DNA of 64,000 bases from an uncultured Oscillospiraceae bacterium (GTDB lineage: Bacteria; Bacillota; Clostridia; Oscillospirales; Acutalibacteraceae), in assembly GCA_902490735.1 (NCBI GenBank), contig CABUFC010000002.1, forward strand, positions 124,001 to 188,000, in the 5' to 3' direction. Positions 8,346 through 16,326 of this stretch are shown piece after piece. The notes beneath the pieces were generated by a model. It was not told the origin of the DNA. It was given only the letters and a program-made list of their open reading frames with translations, and searched no databases. The translations under genes and the position numbers were made by a program. The first letter of the stretch is position 1; each line of letters starts with the position of its first letter.

Positions 8346-10031
8346 ATGCCAAAACAAAAAGAGCTTAAAGCGAGCACAATTAAAAGCATATTTCTTTGGT
8401 CAAAAAAAGAACATAAATATGTTGTTTTTTTAACCCTCGGCAATATCGTTATATCGTTTTTAGGGCTTTGGTTTTCGCTTGTAACTCGCGATGTTGTTGA
8501 CAGTGCGGTGGCAGGTTCCAAAACGGGCGATATTAAAAATGTGATTATAAGTTCTTTGTTGCTGCTTATTATCATATTACTTGAAATTGCTGTAAACTAC
8601 GCCAACAAGAGGCTTGACGTATATGCTAAAGCTTCTTTATATAAAAACTTGCGCGAAATGGTTGCAGGCGCCATTTTAAAAAAACAATACGGCGCTTTAA
8701 ACCGTTATCACAGCGGCGAGCTTATTAACAGGATGTTTTCTGATATTAATGTTGTAACTGAGGGTGTAATATCGGTTATACCTCCGGTTTTTAATGTTGC
8801 CACAAAAGTTATAGGCGCAACCGTAATTTTGGCGGTTCTCGATTGGCGATTTGTTTTAATAATGCTTACTGTAGCTTTAGCCGCGTTTTTTACTATCCTT
8901 ACTTTTAAGAAAAAAAGCAAGGCGCTTCACAAAAAAATGCAAGAAACAGAAGGCAACGTGCATATTGCGCTTCAGGAAACACTTACCAATATTCGGTTTG
9001 TTAAGGCTTCCGGAAATGAAGATAAGCTAATTGATAAAATAAGCGACGCAGGCGGCTTGCAGCTCGACGCTCAAATTAAGCGCAACCGTTTCGGCGCGGC
9101 AGCTTCCGCAGGAATTAACTTTATGTTTAGAACAAGTTGGCTTTATGCTCTTGTTTGGGGATGCCTCGGTATTGTTAATAAAAGTATTTCCTACGGTACT
9201 TTAATGGCCATTATGTCGCTTGCAGGCCAAATACAAGCTCCGTTTGTAAGTTTGTCGGGCGTTGTAAGCAAGGTTTATTCTGCGATGTCCTCCGCTGAAA
9301 GGCTTCAAGAAATTCTGGATTTAGAGGAAGAAACAAAAACAAAAGCTGCAGATGTTAAAAAATTTAAAGCGATTGAGTTTTGCAATGTGAGCTTTTCATA
9401 TGACCGTGATGAAACGGTTTTAAACAATATATCCTTTAAAATTAACAGCGGCGATTTTGTCGGCATTACGGGAAGTTCCGGAGTGGGCAAAAGCACCATG
9501 CTTTTATTAGCACTTGGCCTTTATAAACCGGATAGTGGTAAGATTAACATTTATGCGGATAATATTTGCGATAATAATTGCTCGTCTTTTAGACATTTGT
9601 TTGCATATGTTCCGCAGGATAAAGCAATTTTTTCCGGTACTATCAAAGATAATATTTCATTTCTAAATCCAAAGGCTTCAACGCAAGAAATTATTGCCGC
9701 GGCAAAAATTGCCTGTGCGTACGATTTTATTGAGTCTTTAGAGCAAGGCTTAGATACAAAAATCGGTGAGCGCGGCATCGGCTTAAGCGAGGGTCAGACC
9801 CAGCGGATAGCTGTCGCAAGAGCGATTTTGTCCAATGCTCCGGTACTATTATTAGATGAAGCCACAAGTGCATTAGATGAACTTACCGAAGAAAAGTTGT
9901 TAAAAGGAATATCCGCTTTAAAAGACCGAACCTGCCTTATAGTAACCCATAAAAAACCTGCCCTTAAAATTTGCAATAAATTTTTACATCTTAAAAACGG
10001 AAGAATAGAAAATAATAAGGAGAAAGTTTAA
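8346..10031 (+). CDS. ABC transporter, fused permease and ATP-binding protein (exporter type)
   Basis: 561 aa from the ATG at 8346, preferred over an upstream TTG at 8325 because GGGAAG sits upstream of it. Residues about 15-320 are a six-helix type IV exporter domain. The nucleotide-binding domain has Walker A GSSGVGKST (about 375), signature LSEGQTQRIAVARA (about 479), Walker B LLLDEATSALD (about 500) and a switch His in VTHKK. Half-transporters of this type homodimerise and export lipids, peptides or glycans. Its stop overlaps the next ATG by one base (TAATG). As first gene of a sortase/BY-kinase/LCP operon it may export the material handled there; the substrate is unknown. Confidence 0.85.
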   Translation: MPKQKELKASTIKSIFLWSKKEHKYVVFLTLGNIVISFLGLWFSLVTRDVVDSAVAGSKTGDIKNVIISSLLLLIIILLEIAVNYANKRLDVYAKASLYKNLREMVAGAILKKQYGALNRYHSGELINRMFSDINVVTEGVISVIPPVFNVATKVIGATVILAVLDWRFVLIMLTVALAAFFTILTFKKKSKALHKKMQETEGNVHIALQETLTNIRFVKASGNEDKLIDKISDAGGLQLDAQIKRNRFGAAASAGINFMFRTSWLYALVWGCLGIVNKSISYGTLMAIMSLAGQIQAPFVSLSGVVSKVYSAMSSAERLQEILDLEEETKTKAADVKKFKAIEFCNVSFSYDRDETVLNNISFKINSGDFVGITGSSGVGKSTMLLLALGLYKPDSGKINIYADNICDNNCSSFRHLFAYVPQDKAIFSGTIKDNISFLNPKASTQEIIAAAKIACAYDFIESLEQGLDTKIGERGIGLSEGQTQRIAVARAILSNAPVLLLDEATSALDELTEEKLLKGISALKDRTCLIVTHKKPALKICNKFLHLKNGRIENNKEKV

Positions 10032-10807
10032 TGGAATCAAGCAACAATATTTTTGATAATATTGACTTAATAAGCATTGCTAAAGCACTCTGGAAAAGAG
10101 TCTGGCTCATTATTTTGTCGGCTGTTGTCGGGGGCGCATTGATGTTTTCTTATGCAAAGTTTATGCTCACTCCGCGTTATTCTTCAAGCATAATGATATA
10201 TGTTAACAATTATTCTTTATCTCTTGGAGGCAGCAAGGTTACATTTTCTTCTTCGGAAATATCTGCTGCTCAAAAACTTGTTGATACTTATATTACCATA
10301 CTTACAACTTACGAAACCATGGCAGGTGTTATAGAACGCTCGGGCATTCACTATACGCCAAATCAGCTTATGGGAATGGTTTCGGCGAATCAGGTTAACG
10401 AAACGGAAATTTTCCGCGTAACGGTGCAGTCCTCTGATCCAAATGAAGCGGCTATTGTTGCAAATGCGTTTGCAGATGTTTTGCCCGATCAGATTTCCGA
10501 CGTTATAGAGGGCAGCAGCGTTAAGGTTGTATCGCGCGGTCGCGTTTCGTATGCAAGGGTATATCCAAGCTACACTTCACATACCCTTATAGGCATTTTG
10601 CTTGGCGGTATATTGAGCGCTGCGATAATTATAGCTATTAAGCTGTTCGATGATATTATTCATGATGAAGATTATCTTCTGCAGAATTATAAATATCCGT
10701 TGCTGGCTTCAATACCAAGCTTAAACCATCTAGATTCTCAATCCAAATACACGTATTACTATTATTCTTATGATACGATAAACCGTAAAACGGAGGATAA
10801 AAAATAA
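10031..10807 (+). CDS. CpsC/Wzz-type polysaccharide co-polymerase (BY-kinase activator)
   Basis: 258 aa with two membrane helices, near 27-47 and 185-205, flanking an extracellular domain: Wzz topology. The N-terminal ISIAKALWKRVWLIILSAVVG and the second helix GILLGGILSAAIIIAIKL are typical. In Gram-positive bacteria CpsC/CapA/YveK activates a separate cytoplasmic tyrosine kinase (CpsD/CapB), which is the next gene, and influences chain length of surface polymers. The two genes overlap by one base. No glycosyltransferases or polymerase are nearby, so the regulated polymer is not encoded here. Confidence 0.85.
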   Translation: MESSNNIFDNIDLISIAKALWKRVWLIILSAVVGGALMFSYAKFMLTPRYSSSIMIYVNNYSLSLGGSKVTFSSSEISAAQKLVDTYITILTTYETMAGVIERSGIHYTPNQLMGMVSANQVNETEIFRVTVQSSDPNEAAIVANAFADVLPDQISDVIEGSSVKVVSRGRVSYARVYPSYTSHTLIGILLGGILSAAIIIAIKLFDDIIHDEDYLLQNYKYPLLASIPSLNHLDSQSKYTYYYYSYDTINRKTEDKK

Positions 10808-11616
10808 TGGCTGAAAAAAATTCCAAGCAACGTTCACAACCGATGCTTTGTGGTGATTTATCCTTCTCTGTGGCAGAGGCTTACAAACTTCTTCGTACGA
10901 ATTTAATGTATTTAATGCCAAATCTTACTTGCCGAATTATAGGCATTACTTCGGCTATATCCGGTGAAGGTAAATCTTCAACAGCTATAAACCTGGCTTA
11001 TACAATCGCCGAAGCCGGAAAAAAGGTGTTGCTTATTGACGGAGACCTCCGTATGCCGACAATTGCGAAAAAATTAGGCATTACGCGTTCTCCCGGGTTT
11101 TCTAACCTGTTAGTTGGACTTTGTGAATACTCCGATTTAATAAAAGAACCTCACTTGCTTCCAAGTTTATATGTTATACCGGCCGGAGATATTCCTCCAA
11201 ACCCATCTGAGCTTTTAGGTTCTGAGCAGATGGGCAAGATTTTGGATTATTTTTCTAAAAGCTTTGACTTTATAATTGTCGACCTTCCGCCTGTTAATAT
11301 AGTTAGTGACGCTTTGGCGGCCTTCAATTATTTGCAGGGAATACTCGTAGCGGTAAGGCAGAATTATTCAGACAAACGCACTTTGTCGGAGTGTGTACAG
11401 CTTTTAAGTGTTTTACAATCTAAGTCCATCGGCTTTGTAATGACCGACGTAGCTCCAACGAATAAAACATACAGAAAATACAGAAGATACGGTAAATACA
11501 GCAAATACGATAAATATTACAGCAGATACCGCTATGGATACGGATACGGTTACGGTTACGGTTACGGGAACAGTAACAGTAACAGAAACAAAAAAGAGCA
11601 GGGAGATAAATCTTAA
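10807..11616 (+). CDS. CpsD/CapB-type bacterial tyrosine kinase
   Basis: 269 aa. P-loop in SAISGEGKSSTAINLA (residues about 47-62), Walker A' VLLIDGDLRMP (about 76-86) and Walker B FIIVDLPP mark a BY-kinase. The C-terminus is the tyrosine cluster that is autophosphorylated: 14 Tyr in about 36 residues, including five GY repeats encoded by near-perfect GGNTAC hexamers (11536-11565), then an Asn/Ser-rich end. It acts with the upstream CpsC-like membrane protein. The following gene encodes the matching PHP-type phosphatase, 9 bp downstream. The Gly-Tyr run is longer than the usual cluster. Confidence 0.9.
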   Translation: MAEKNSKQRSQPMLCGDLSFSVAEAYKLLRTNLMYLMPNLTCRIIGITSAISGEGKSSTAINLAYTIAEAGKKVLLIDGDLRMPTIAKKLGITRSPGFSNLLVGLCEYSDLIKEPHLLPSLYVIPAGDIPPNPSELLGSEQMGKILDYFSKSFDFIIVDLPPVNIVSDALAAFNYLQGILVAVRQNYSDKRTLSECVQLLSVLQSKSIGFVMTDVAPTNKTYRKYRRYGKYSKYDKYYSRYRYGYGYGYGYGYGNSNSNRNKKEQGDKS

Positions 11617-11624
11617 CTTTTGTT

Positions 11625-12329
11625 ATGATTGATTTTCATTCTCATATATTACCGTATATTGATGATGGGAGCAAAAGCATTCAACAAAGCGACGCAATGC
11701 TCGAACTGCTTTGTGCATCAGGCGTAAAAAAGGTTGTTTTTACACCTCATTTTTATCCATACAATGATGATCTGGATAGGTTTTTGCACCGCAGAGACGA
11801 AGCCTATAAAAGGCTTTTAAACGAAGCGGCTTCGCACAATTTGGATTATGTTTTAGGAGCGGAAGTTTTATATTATAAAGGTATAAGCAGAAGCCACAAC
11901 ATTAAAAAACTTTGTATAGAAGGCACCGATTTACTTCTCCTTGAAATGCCTTTTTTCGGTTGGAACAGCAACGAGAAAAAAGAAATAGAGGGTCTTGTCG
12001 AAGAAATGCCATATACCGTGATATTAGCACATATAGAACGATATATGGATTTTGAAGATAATTTTGACTTTATTCTGGATTTAAAAGCCAAAGGGCTAAT
12101 AACGCAAATAAACGCTTCGTTTGTAGCAGAAAAACGTACAACTAAAAAGGCTATAAAACTTATAAAAAACGGCTGTGTAGATATTATCGCTAGCGATTCT
12201 CACGATTTAGATTCAAGGCGTCCGCAGTTCAACGAGGCATTTTCTATAATAGAAAAAAAGCTAAATGTTTCTGTAGTCGAAAGACTGATGGAAAATAGCG
12301 ATATCATTTTTAGAGAGCATTCCAAATAA
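11625..12329 (+). CDS. CpsB/CapC-type PHP-domain protein-tyrosine phosphatase
   Basis: 234 aa. The PHP metal-binding motif IDFHSHILPYIDDGS opens the protein; TPHFYPYND, ILAHIERY and IASDSHDLDSRRP supply further His/Asp ligands of the manganese-dependent phosphatase. It dephosphorylates the tyrosine cluster of the CpsD kinase encoded just upstream. Its stop overlaps the sortase ATG by one base (TAATG), putting a sortase into the same translational unit as the kinase module. Confidence 0.9.
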   Translation: MIDFHSHILPYIDDGSKSIQQSDAMLELLCASGVKKVVFTPHFYPYNDDLDRFLHRRDEAYKRLLNEAASHNLDYVLGAEVLYYKGISRSHNIKKLCIEGTDLLLLEMPFFGWNSNEKKEIEGLVEEMPYTVILAHIERYMDFEDNFDFILDLKAKGLITQINASFVAEKRTTKKAIKLIKNGCVDIIASDSHDLDSRRPQFNEAFSIIEKKLNVSVVERLMENSDIIFREHSK

Positions 12330-13045
12330 TGAAAAAAACATTTATTATTATAGGATCGGTGTTGCTTGCACTGGTTTTACTTGCAACTTCGTACTTTTAT
12401 ATAGTACCATTGTTTTATAATTTTGAAAAACCATTAGCCGGCGTTTCAGGTGACGATAATAAATACCAAAGTCCTATTGATTTTCAAAAACTCGAAGCAC
12501 AAAATCCCGATATTTACGCATGGATAGAAATACCGAATACCGAAATAAGCTATGCGGTTGTTCAACATCCTAAAGACGATACCTATTATTTAAGGCGAAA
12601 CGAACAAGGCTTTTATATGTACAGCGGCGCTATTTTTTCCGAAGCTTCTTACAATAAAAAAGATTTTAACGATCCGGTCACTATCCTTTATGGGCACGCA
12701 ATGCTTTCCGGCAAAATGTTTGGAAGACTGCGACGGACATATTCCGGCGGTAAGCATAATGCAGATGATATAGTGATTTATCAAAAAAACCAAGAACTGC
12801 ATTATAAAGTTTTTGCTTCGCTTCCATATAGCGACCAACACATATTATATAGTTATGATTTTTCCAATCCGTCGATTTTTAACCTGTTTTTTGATCAGAT
12901 TTTATTTAATAAATCATTAGGGACTGTGATAAATAGCGACGTGTGGCCCGATTATTCCGATAAAGTTATTATATTATCAACCTGTATGTCAGGTGGGAAT
13001 AAAAGATTTTTAGTAATGGCAAAACTAATTAAAAAAATTTCATAA
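12329..13045 (+). CDS. class B sortase
   Basis: 238 aa with an N-terminal membrane anchor (residues 5-29). Catalytic residues are visible: His123 in LYGHAML, Cys219 in ILSTC and Arg226 in GNKRFLV, with class B hallmarks (DNPVYILYGH-like block, PNTEISYAVVQH). Sortases cleave a C-terminal sorting signal and attach the protein to peptidoglycan. The next gene encodes a secreted protein ending in SPKTG plus a membrane helix and basic tail. Clostridial SrtB enzymes are known to recognise (S/P)PxTG, so this is the probable cognate pair. Confidence 0.9.
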   Translation: MKKTFIIIGSVLLALVLLATSYFYIVPLFYNFEKPLAGVSGDDNKYQSPIDFQKLEAQNPDIYAWIEIPNTEISYAVVQHPKDDTYYLRRNEQGFYMYSGAIFSEASYNKKDFNDPVTILYGHAMLSGKMFGRLRRTYSGGKHNADDIVIYQKNQELHYKVFASLPYSDQHILYSYDFSNPSIFNLFFDQILFNKSLGTVINSDVWPDYSDKVIILSTCMSGGNKRFLVMAKLIKKIS

Positions 13046-13060
13046 AGAGAGGATTTAACC

Positions 13061-13777
13061 ATGAAAAAAGCGTTATTATCAACACTAACCCTTCTTGTTG
13101 CAGCAGTCATATTAATGACTTCCGCCATGGCTGCAAACTTTGTTCCGAGTATCGAACAAAAGGGTGCGCCAACTGCAACTGTTGTAACCGACGACCCGGA
13201 TAATTGTGTCGTTTGGCTGCAAATTACCGCATATAAAGACAGAGATACGCTCCCCGATAGTGGAGCAATAGCAGAATTTGAGGAAGCGTATAATTCTATA
13301 AACTCTGCAAGTAATTTAGGTGATATAAGCAGCGAGTTTGCCACATATATTAAAAACAATAAAATTAATGTTAAAGATTTAGTGGTAAGAGATTTATTTG
13401 ATGCTTCAATATTTAGTAGCGACGGACATGCAGCGAATAAACATGCCGGACTTAATGTTGCTTTAAAAACAGATCCGTTGTACGATAGTTTTGTAGCTCT
13501 GCTTTATTATTATAATGGCAAATGGTCTATGATTGACAGTGATAATAATTTACAGATAAGCGGTACCAATAATGATACCATTTCTTTCCATATAGATACT
13601 ATTGACGGACAATTCGCAATCATTACTAAAACTGCAAGTTCTGTTACACCCGAACCGAAACCGAACGAACCCCACTCTCCTAAAACCGGAGATATCGTTA
13701 TGGGTGTTATTGTCGTTCTTGCTATAGCGGCTATCGGCGGCATATTCTTTATAAGGAAAGGCCTTAAGCAAAACTGA
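13061..13777 (+). CDS. secreted protein with SPKTG sorting signal, sortase substrate
   Basis: 238 aa. Signal peptide of about 24 residues (MKKALLSTLTLLVAA…MAA), an extracellular region without recognised domain, a Pro/Glu-rich spacer, the motif SPKTG (206-210), a hydrophobic helix and a basic tail (RKGLKQN). This is a complete cell-wall sorting signal. Good RBS (GAGAGGATTTAACC) before ATG. Sits directly after the class B sortase and overlaps the LCP gene by one base. Function beyond wall attachment is unknown. Confidence 0.8.
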   Translation: MKKALLSTLTLLVAAVILMTSAMAANFVPSIEQKGAPTATVVTDDPDNCVVWLQITAYKDRDTLPDSGAIAEFEEAYNSINSASNLGDISSEFATYIKNNKINVKDLVVRDLFDASIFSSDGHAANKHAGLNVALKTDPLYDSFVALLYYYNGKWSMIDSDNNLQISGTNNDTISFHIDTIDGQFAIITKTASSVTPEPKPNEPHSPKTGDIVMGVIVVLAIAAIGGIFFIRKGLKQN

Positions 13778-14886
13778 TGTCCGATAAGAGTACTAACAAC
13801 ACAAGTGAGAATCAACAACAGCAACAACAGCAACACCACCATCACCACCATCACCATCATCATCACCACCATCATCACCACCACAAATCAAGCAAAAGAT
13901 TAAGCAGGAAACAAAAGGTAACGATAATCATCATCGTTGCTATCATTGCTCTTATACTTTTAGGTTATCCGATACTGAGATATTTTGAAGAAATGCACAA
14001 ATTAAATGCTAATAGTGATAGTATTTCAAATACCGATACTCGTGTGTTTTATAATGGAACATGGTACGATAAAAAGGATATTTCCTGCAATTTAATAATT
14101 GGCACAGATGAATATCAAGTTGAAACTTCGGAAGACAAAAACGGATATAACAACAGTAAACAGGCTGATTTTTTGGGACTTATTTGCTTTGATGATGAGA
14201 ACAAATCAAGTTTTATTTTGCAAATCAACCGTGATACCATGACTGAGATTAATATTTTAGGTATTGGTGGAGAAATTGCCGGCAAAATGCGCGCGCAAAT
14301 AGCCTTAAGCCATACTTATGGCAGCGGCAAGGAAGATAGTTGCCGCAATACGGTCAAATCGGTTGAAAGCCTTATTTACGGTATTGATATCGATCGATAT
14401 TTGTCATTAACAGTTGAGGGCGTTAAGATAATAAACGATAGCATTGGCGGAGTTCCGGTAACTGTCGATGAGGATTTGACTGCTGTAGACAGCACTTTAA
14501 TAAAGGGTTCAACCGTAAATCTTATGGGCGATCATGTAATAAACTATATTCGTGCGCGTAAGGGCTTAGAGGATAGTTCAAACCTTTCCCGAATGAACAG
14601 GCAGAAAACATATCTTGAAGCTCTTAAAGAAAAAATCAAGACTGAATCGGCAAAAAGCAGAACAGCGGTAGCTGATGCCGCCAATAAAGCTGCCAAACAA
14701 ATAATTACCAACGCGTCGTCCGGTGAGATTTACAAATTTGTTCAAAAGTTAAATGACTATGAATATAAAGGCATTTATAATATTGAAGGAACATTATTAC
14801 AGGGCGAGCAGTATATGGAATACCATGTTGATGAGCAAAAACTGCAAGACATGATAATAAAGCTTTTCTATAAACCAGTTGATTAA
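13777..14886 (+). CDS. LytR-CpsA-Psr (LCP) family protein with polyhistidine N-terminus
   Basis: 369 aa. Residues 1-40 are cytoplasmic with seven Gln then 17 consecutive His (13840-13890), followed by a basic stretch, one membrane helix (about 47-67) and an extracellular LCP domain: NLIIGTDEY, QINRDTM (the conserved Arg/Asp), SHTYGSGKED, GGVPVTVDEDL, YIRARKGLEDSSNLSRMNRQ. LCP enzymes transfer undecaprenyl-linked polymers to peptidoglycan. Last gene of the operon, so it may attach the surface polymer governed by the kinase module. The His run uses mixed CAC/CAT codons. A metal-binding role is possible. Confidence 0.85.
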   Translation: MSDKSTNNTSENQQQQQQQHHHHHHHHHHHHHHHHHKSSKRLSRKQKVTIIIIVAIIALILLGYPILRYFEEMHKLNANSDSISNTDTRVFYNGTWYDKKDISCNLIIGTDEYQVETSEDKNGYNNSKQADFLGLICFDDENKSSFILQINRDTMTEINILGIGGEIAGKMRAQIALSHTYGSGKEDSCRNTVKSVESLIYGIDIDRYLSLTVEGVKIINDSIGGVPVTVDEDLTAVDSTLIKGSTVNLMGDHVINYIRARKGLEDSSNLSRMNRQKTYLEALKEKIKTESAKSRTAVADAANKAAKQIITNASSGEIYKFVQKLNDYEYKGIYNIEGTLLQGEQYMEYHVDEQKLQDMIIKLFYKPVD

Positions 14887-14890
14887 ATTA

Positions 14891-14918
14891 AACCGTAGCT
14901 TTTAGCTGCGGTTTTTTG
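14891..14918 (+). terminator. rho-independent terminator of the envelope operon
   Basis: Arms AACCGTAGC (14891-14899) and GCTGCGGTT (14905-14913) with one G-U pair, followed by TTTTTTG. Confidence 0.85.
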
Positions 14919-14946
14919 TATATCAGGGCATAATTTGGACATAATA
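14918..14946 (+). promoter_or_regulatory. sigma-G-like (forespore) promoter of ypeB
   Basis: GTATA (14918-14922), 17-bp spacer, CATAATA (14940-14946). These fit the known sigma-G consensus (GHATR / CATNHTA) and lie 20 bp before the ypeB ATG. Forespore expression is expected for this gene. No better sigma-A promoter is visible in the gap. Confidence 0.55.
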
Positions 14947-14965
14947 TTCAAAAGGAGAATTAAAA

Positions 14966-16291
14966 ATGTCCAAAAGAAATATTGTAAGAATTGCATCGTA
15001 TATAGCGGCAGCATTCGTGGTTGCAGTTGGATTTGCCATAAAGTTTAAGTGCGAAGCCGGCGCTTTTAAGCTAAAAGCGACAAATAATTATATGGCGCGG
15101 CTTTCGGGGCTAACCGAAGATATTGAGACACTTAAATTTTCGCTTGAAAAAAGCATGTACGCAACCTCCAGTGAAACACTTGTGAAGCTTTCTAATGAAA
15201 TCAAAGGGGCTGCAAATTCAGCAATGGCCAACCTGTCGGAACTGCCTACAAAAAACAGCAATCTCTCAAGAATTAGCAAGTTTTTAACCCAAACAGGCGA
15301 TTATTCGGCTTATTTAGCATTAAAATCCGTAAGAGGAGAACAACTTTCAAAAACCGATACTGATAATCTTAAAGGTTTAAGCCAAACCGCTAACGAAATT
15401 TCCGATTTAATAAGCAATACCGAGGCTGTTTTTAATAATAAAGACACGTGGGACGGTATCCTTGATGAGAAAAATCTCGGTAACGACAACCTATATTCAA
15501 ACATGGCTAAAACCGACGAAACTTTAAAAGATTACCCAACCTTAATTTACGACGGACCTTTTTCTGATCATATTTTAGAACGAACCCCAAAAATGACGGA
15601 GAATGTTACCGAAGTAGATCGGGCAAGTGCAAAACTTGCAGCGGCTTTATTTTTAGGCATTGAAGATGCAGACAAGCTTAGCTTTAAAGGGGAAGAAACC
15701 GGAAAAATGCCGTCGTATTTATTTACGATAAATCAAAGTGAAACAATCTCTGTAACTAAAAACGGCGGATTTGTGGTGTATTTTAAAAACGACAGAGAAA
15801 TCGGCACCGAAACTATAGCCTATGAAAATGCCGTGCAAAAAGCGGTCGATTTTGCTAATTCCCGCAACTTTTATTCGTTTTCCAGTACCTATTATTATGT
15901 AGAAAACGGCATTTGCACTGTAAATTTGGCGTTTACGCACGACGACGTGATTTTTTACACCGACTTAGTTAAAATTGGCGTAGCACTCGATAACGGTGAG
16001 ATTGTAAGTTATGAGGCGCGCGGATTTTTGGTTAACCACGAGGACAGACAATTGCCCGAAACTATAGTATCCGAAAAACAGGCATATACAAAAATAGCAG
16101 CTGCTCATAAGGTTAAAGCTACTAAAAAAGTTGTAATTCCAACCGACAGCCTCGGTGAAAAATATTGTTATGAATTTACTGTAGAAGGCGAAAACGGCCA
16201 TGATGTATTAATATATATAAACTGCGAGACCGGCCAAGAAGAGGACATTTTAATATTGTTAAAACAGGATGGCGGAAGTCTTACAAAATAA
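14966..16291 (+). CDS. ypeB: spore germination protein YpeB
   Basis: 441 aa. One N-terminal membrane helix, a helical N-terminal half and C-terminal PepSY-like repeats. The family block YPTLIYDGPFSDHI (about residue 190) is characteristic of YpeB. In spores YpeB stabilises and localises the cortex-lytic enzyme SleB at the inner membrane. A good RBS (AAAGGAGAATTAAAA) precedes ATG. It is monocistronic, with its own sigma-G-like promoter and terminator. In Bacillus and many Clostridia ypeB follows sleB, but no sleB-like hydrolase is adjacent here. Confidence 0.9.
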   Translation: MSKRNIVRIASYIAAAFVVAVGFAIKFKCEAGAFKLKATNNYMARLSGLTEDIETLKFSLEKSMYATSSETLVKLSNEIKGAANSAMANLSELPTKNSNLSRISKFLTQTGDYSAYLALKSVRGEQLSKTDTDNLKGLSQTANEISDLISNTEAVFNNKDTWDGILDEKNLGNDNLYSNMAKTDETLKDYPTLIYDGPFSDHILERTPKMTENVTEVDRASAKLAAALFLGIEDADKLSFKGEETGKMPSYLFTINQSETISVTKNGGFVVYFKNDREIGTETIAYENAVQKAVDFANSRNFYSFSSTYYYVENGICTVNLAFTHDDVIFYTDLVKIGVALDNGEIVSYEARGFLVNHEDRQLPETIVSEKQAYTKIAAAHKVKATKKVVIPTDSLGEKYCYEFTVEGENGHDVLIYINCETGQEEDILILLKQDGGSLTK

Positions 16292-16293
16292 AA

Positions 16294-16326
16294 ATAACCG
16301 GAAAGTACTTTTCCGGTTATTTTTTA
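16294..16326. terminator. bidirectional rho-independent terminator
   Basis: Arms ATAACCGGAAA (16294-16304) and TTTCCGGTTAT (16310-16320), loop GTACT, then TTTTTTAT. It serves ypeB and the convergent gene, whose stop lies in the distal arm. Confidence 0.9.

Noticed and set aside
13510..13884. Open frame on the minus strand encoding a Val/Met-rich peptide
   Set aside because: It is the antisense shadow of the polyhistidine codons of the LCP gene; no RBS or plausible protein composition.
13838..13890. Phase-variable microsatellite in the poly-Gln/His tract
   Set aside because: Codons are mixed without a pure repeat unit, so simple slippage is less likely; kept only as a length-variation question.
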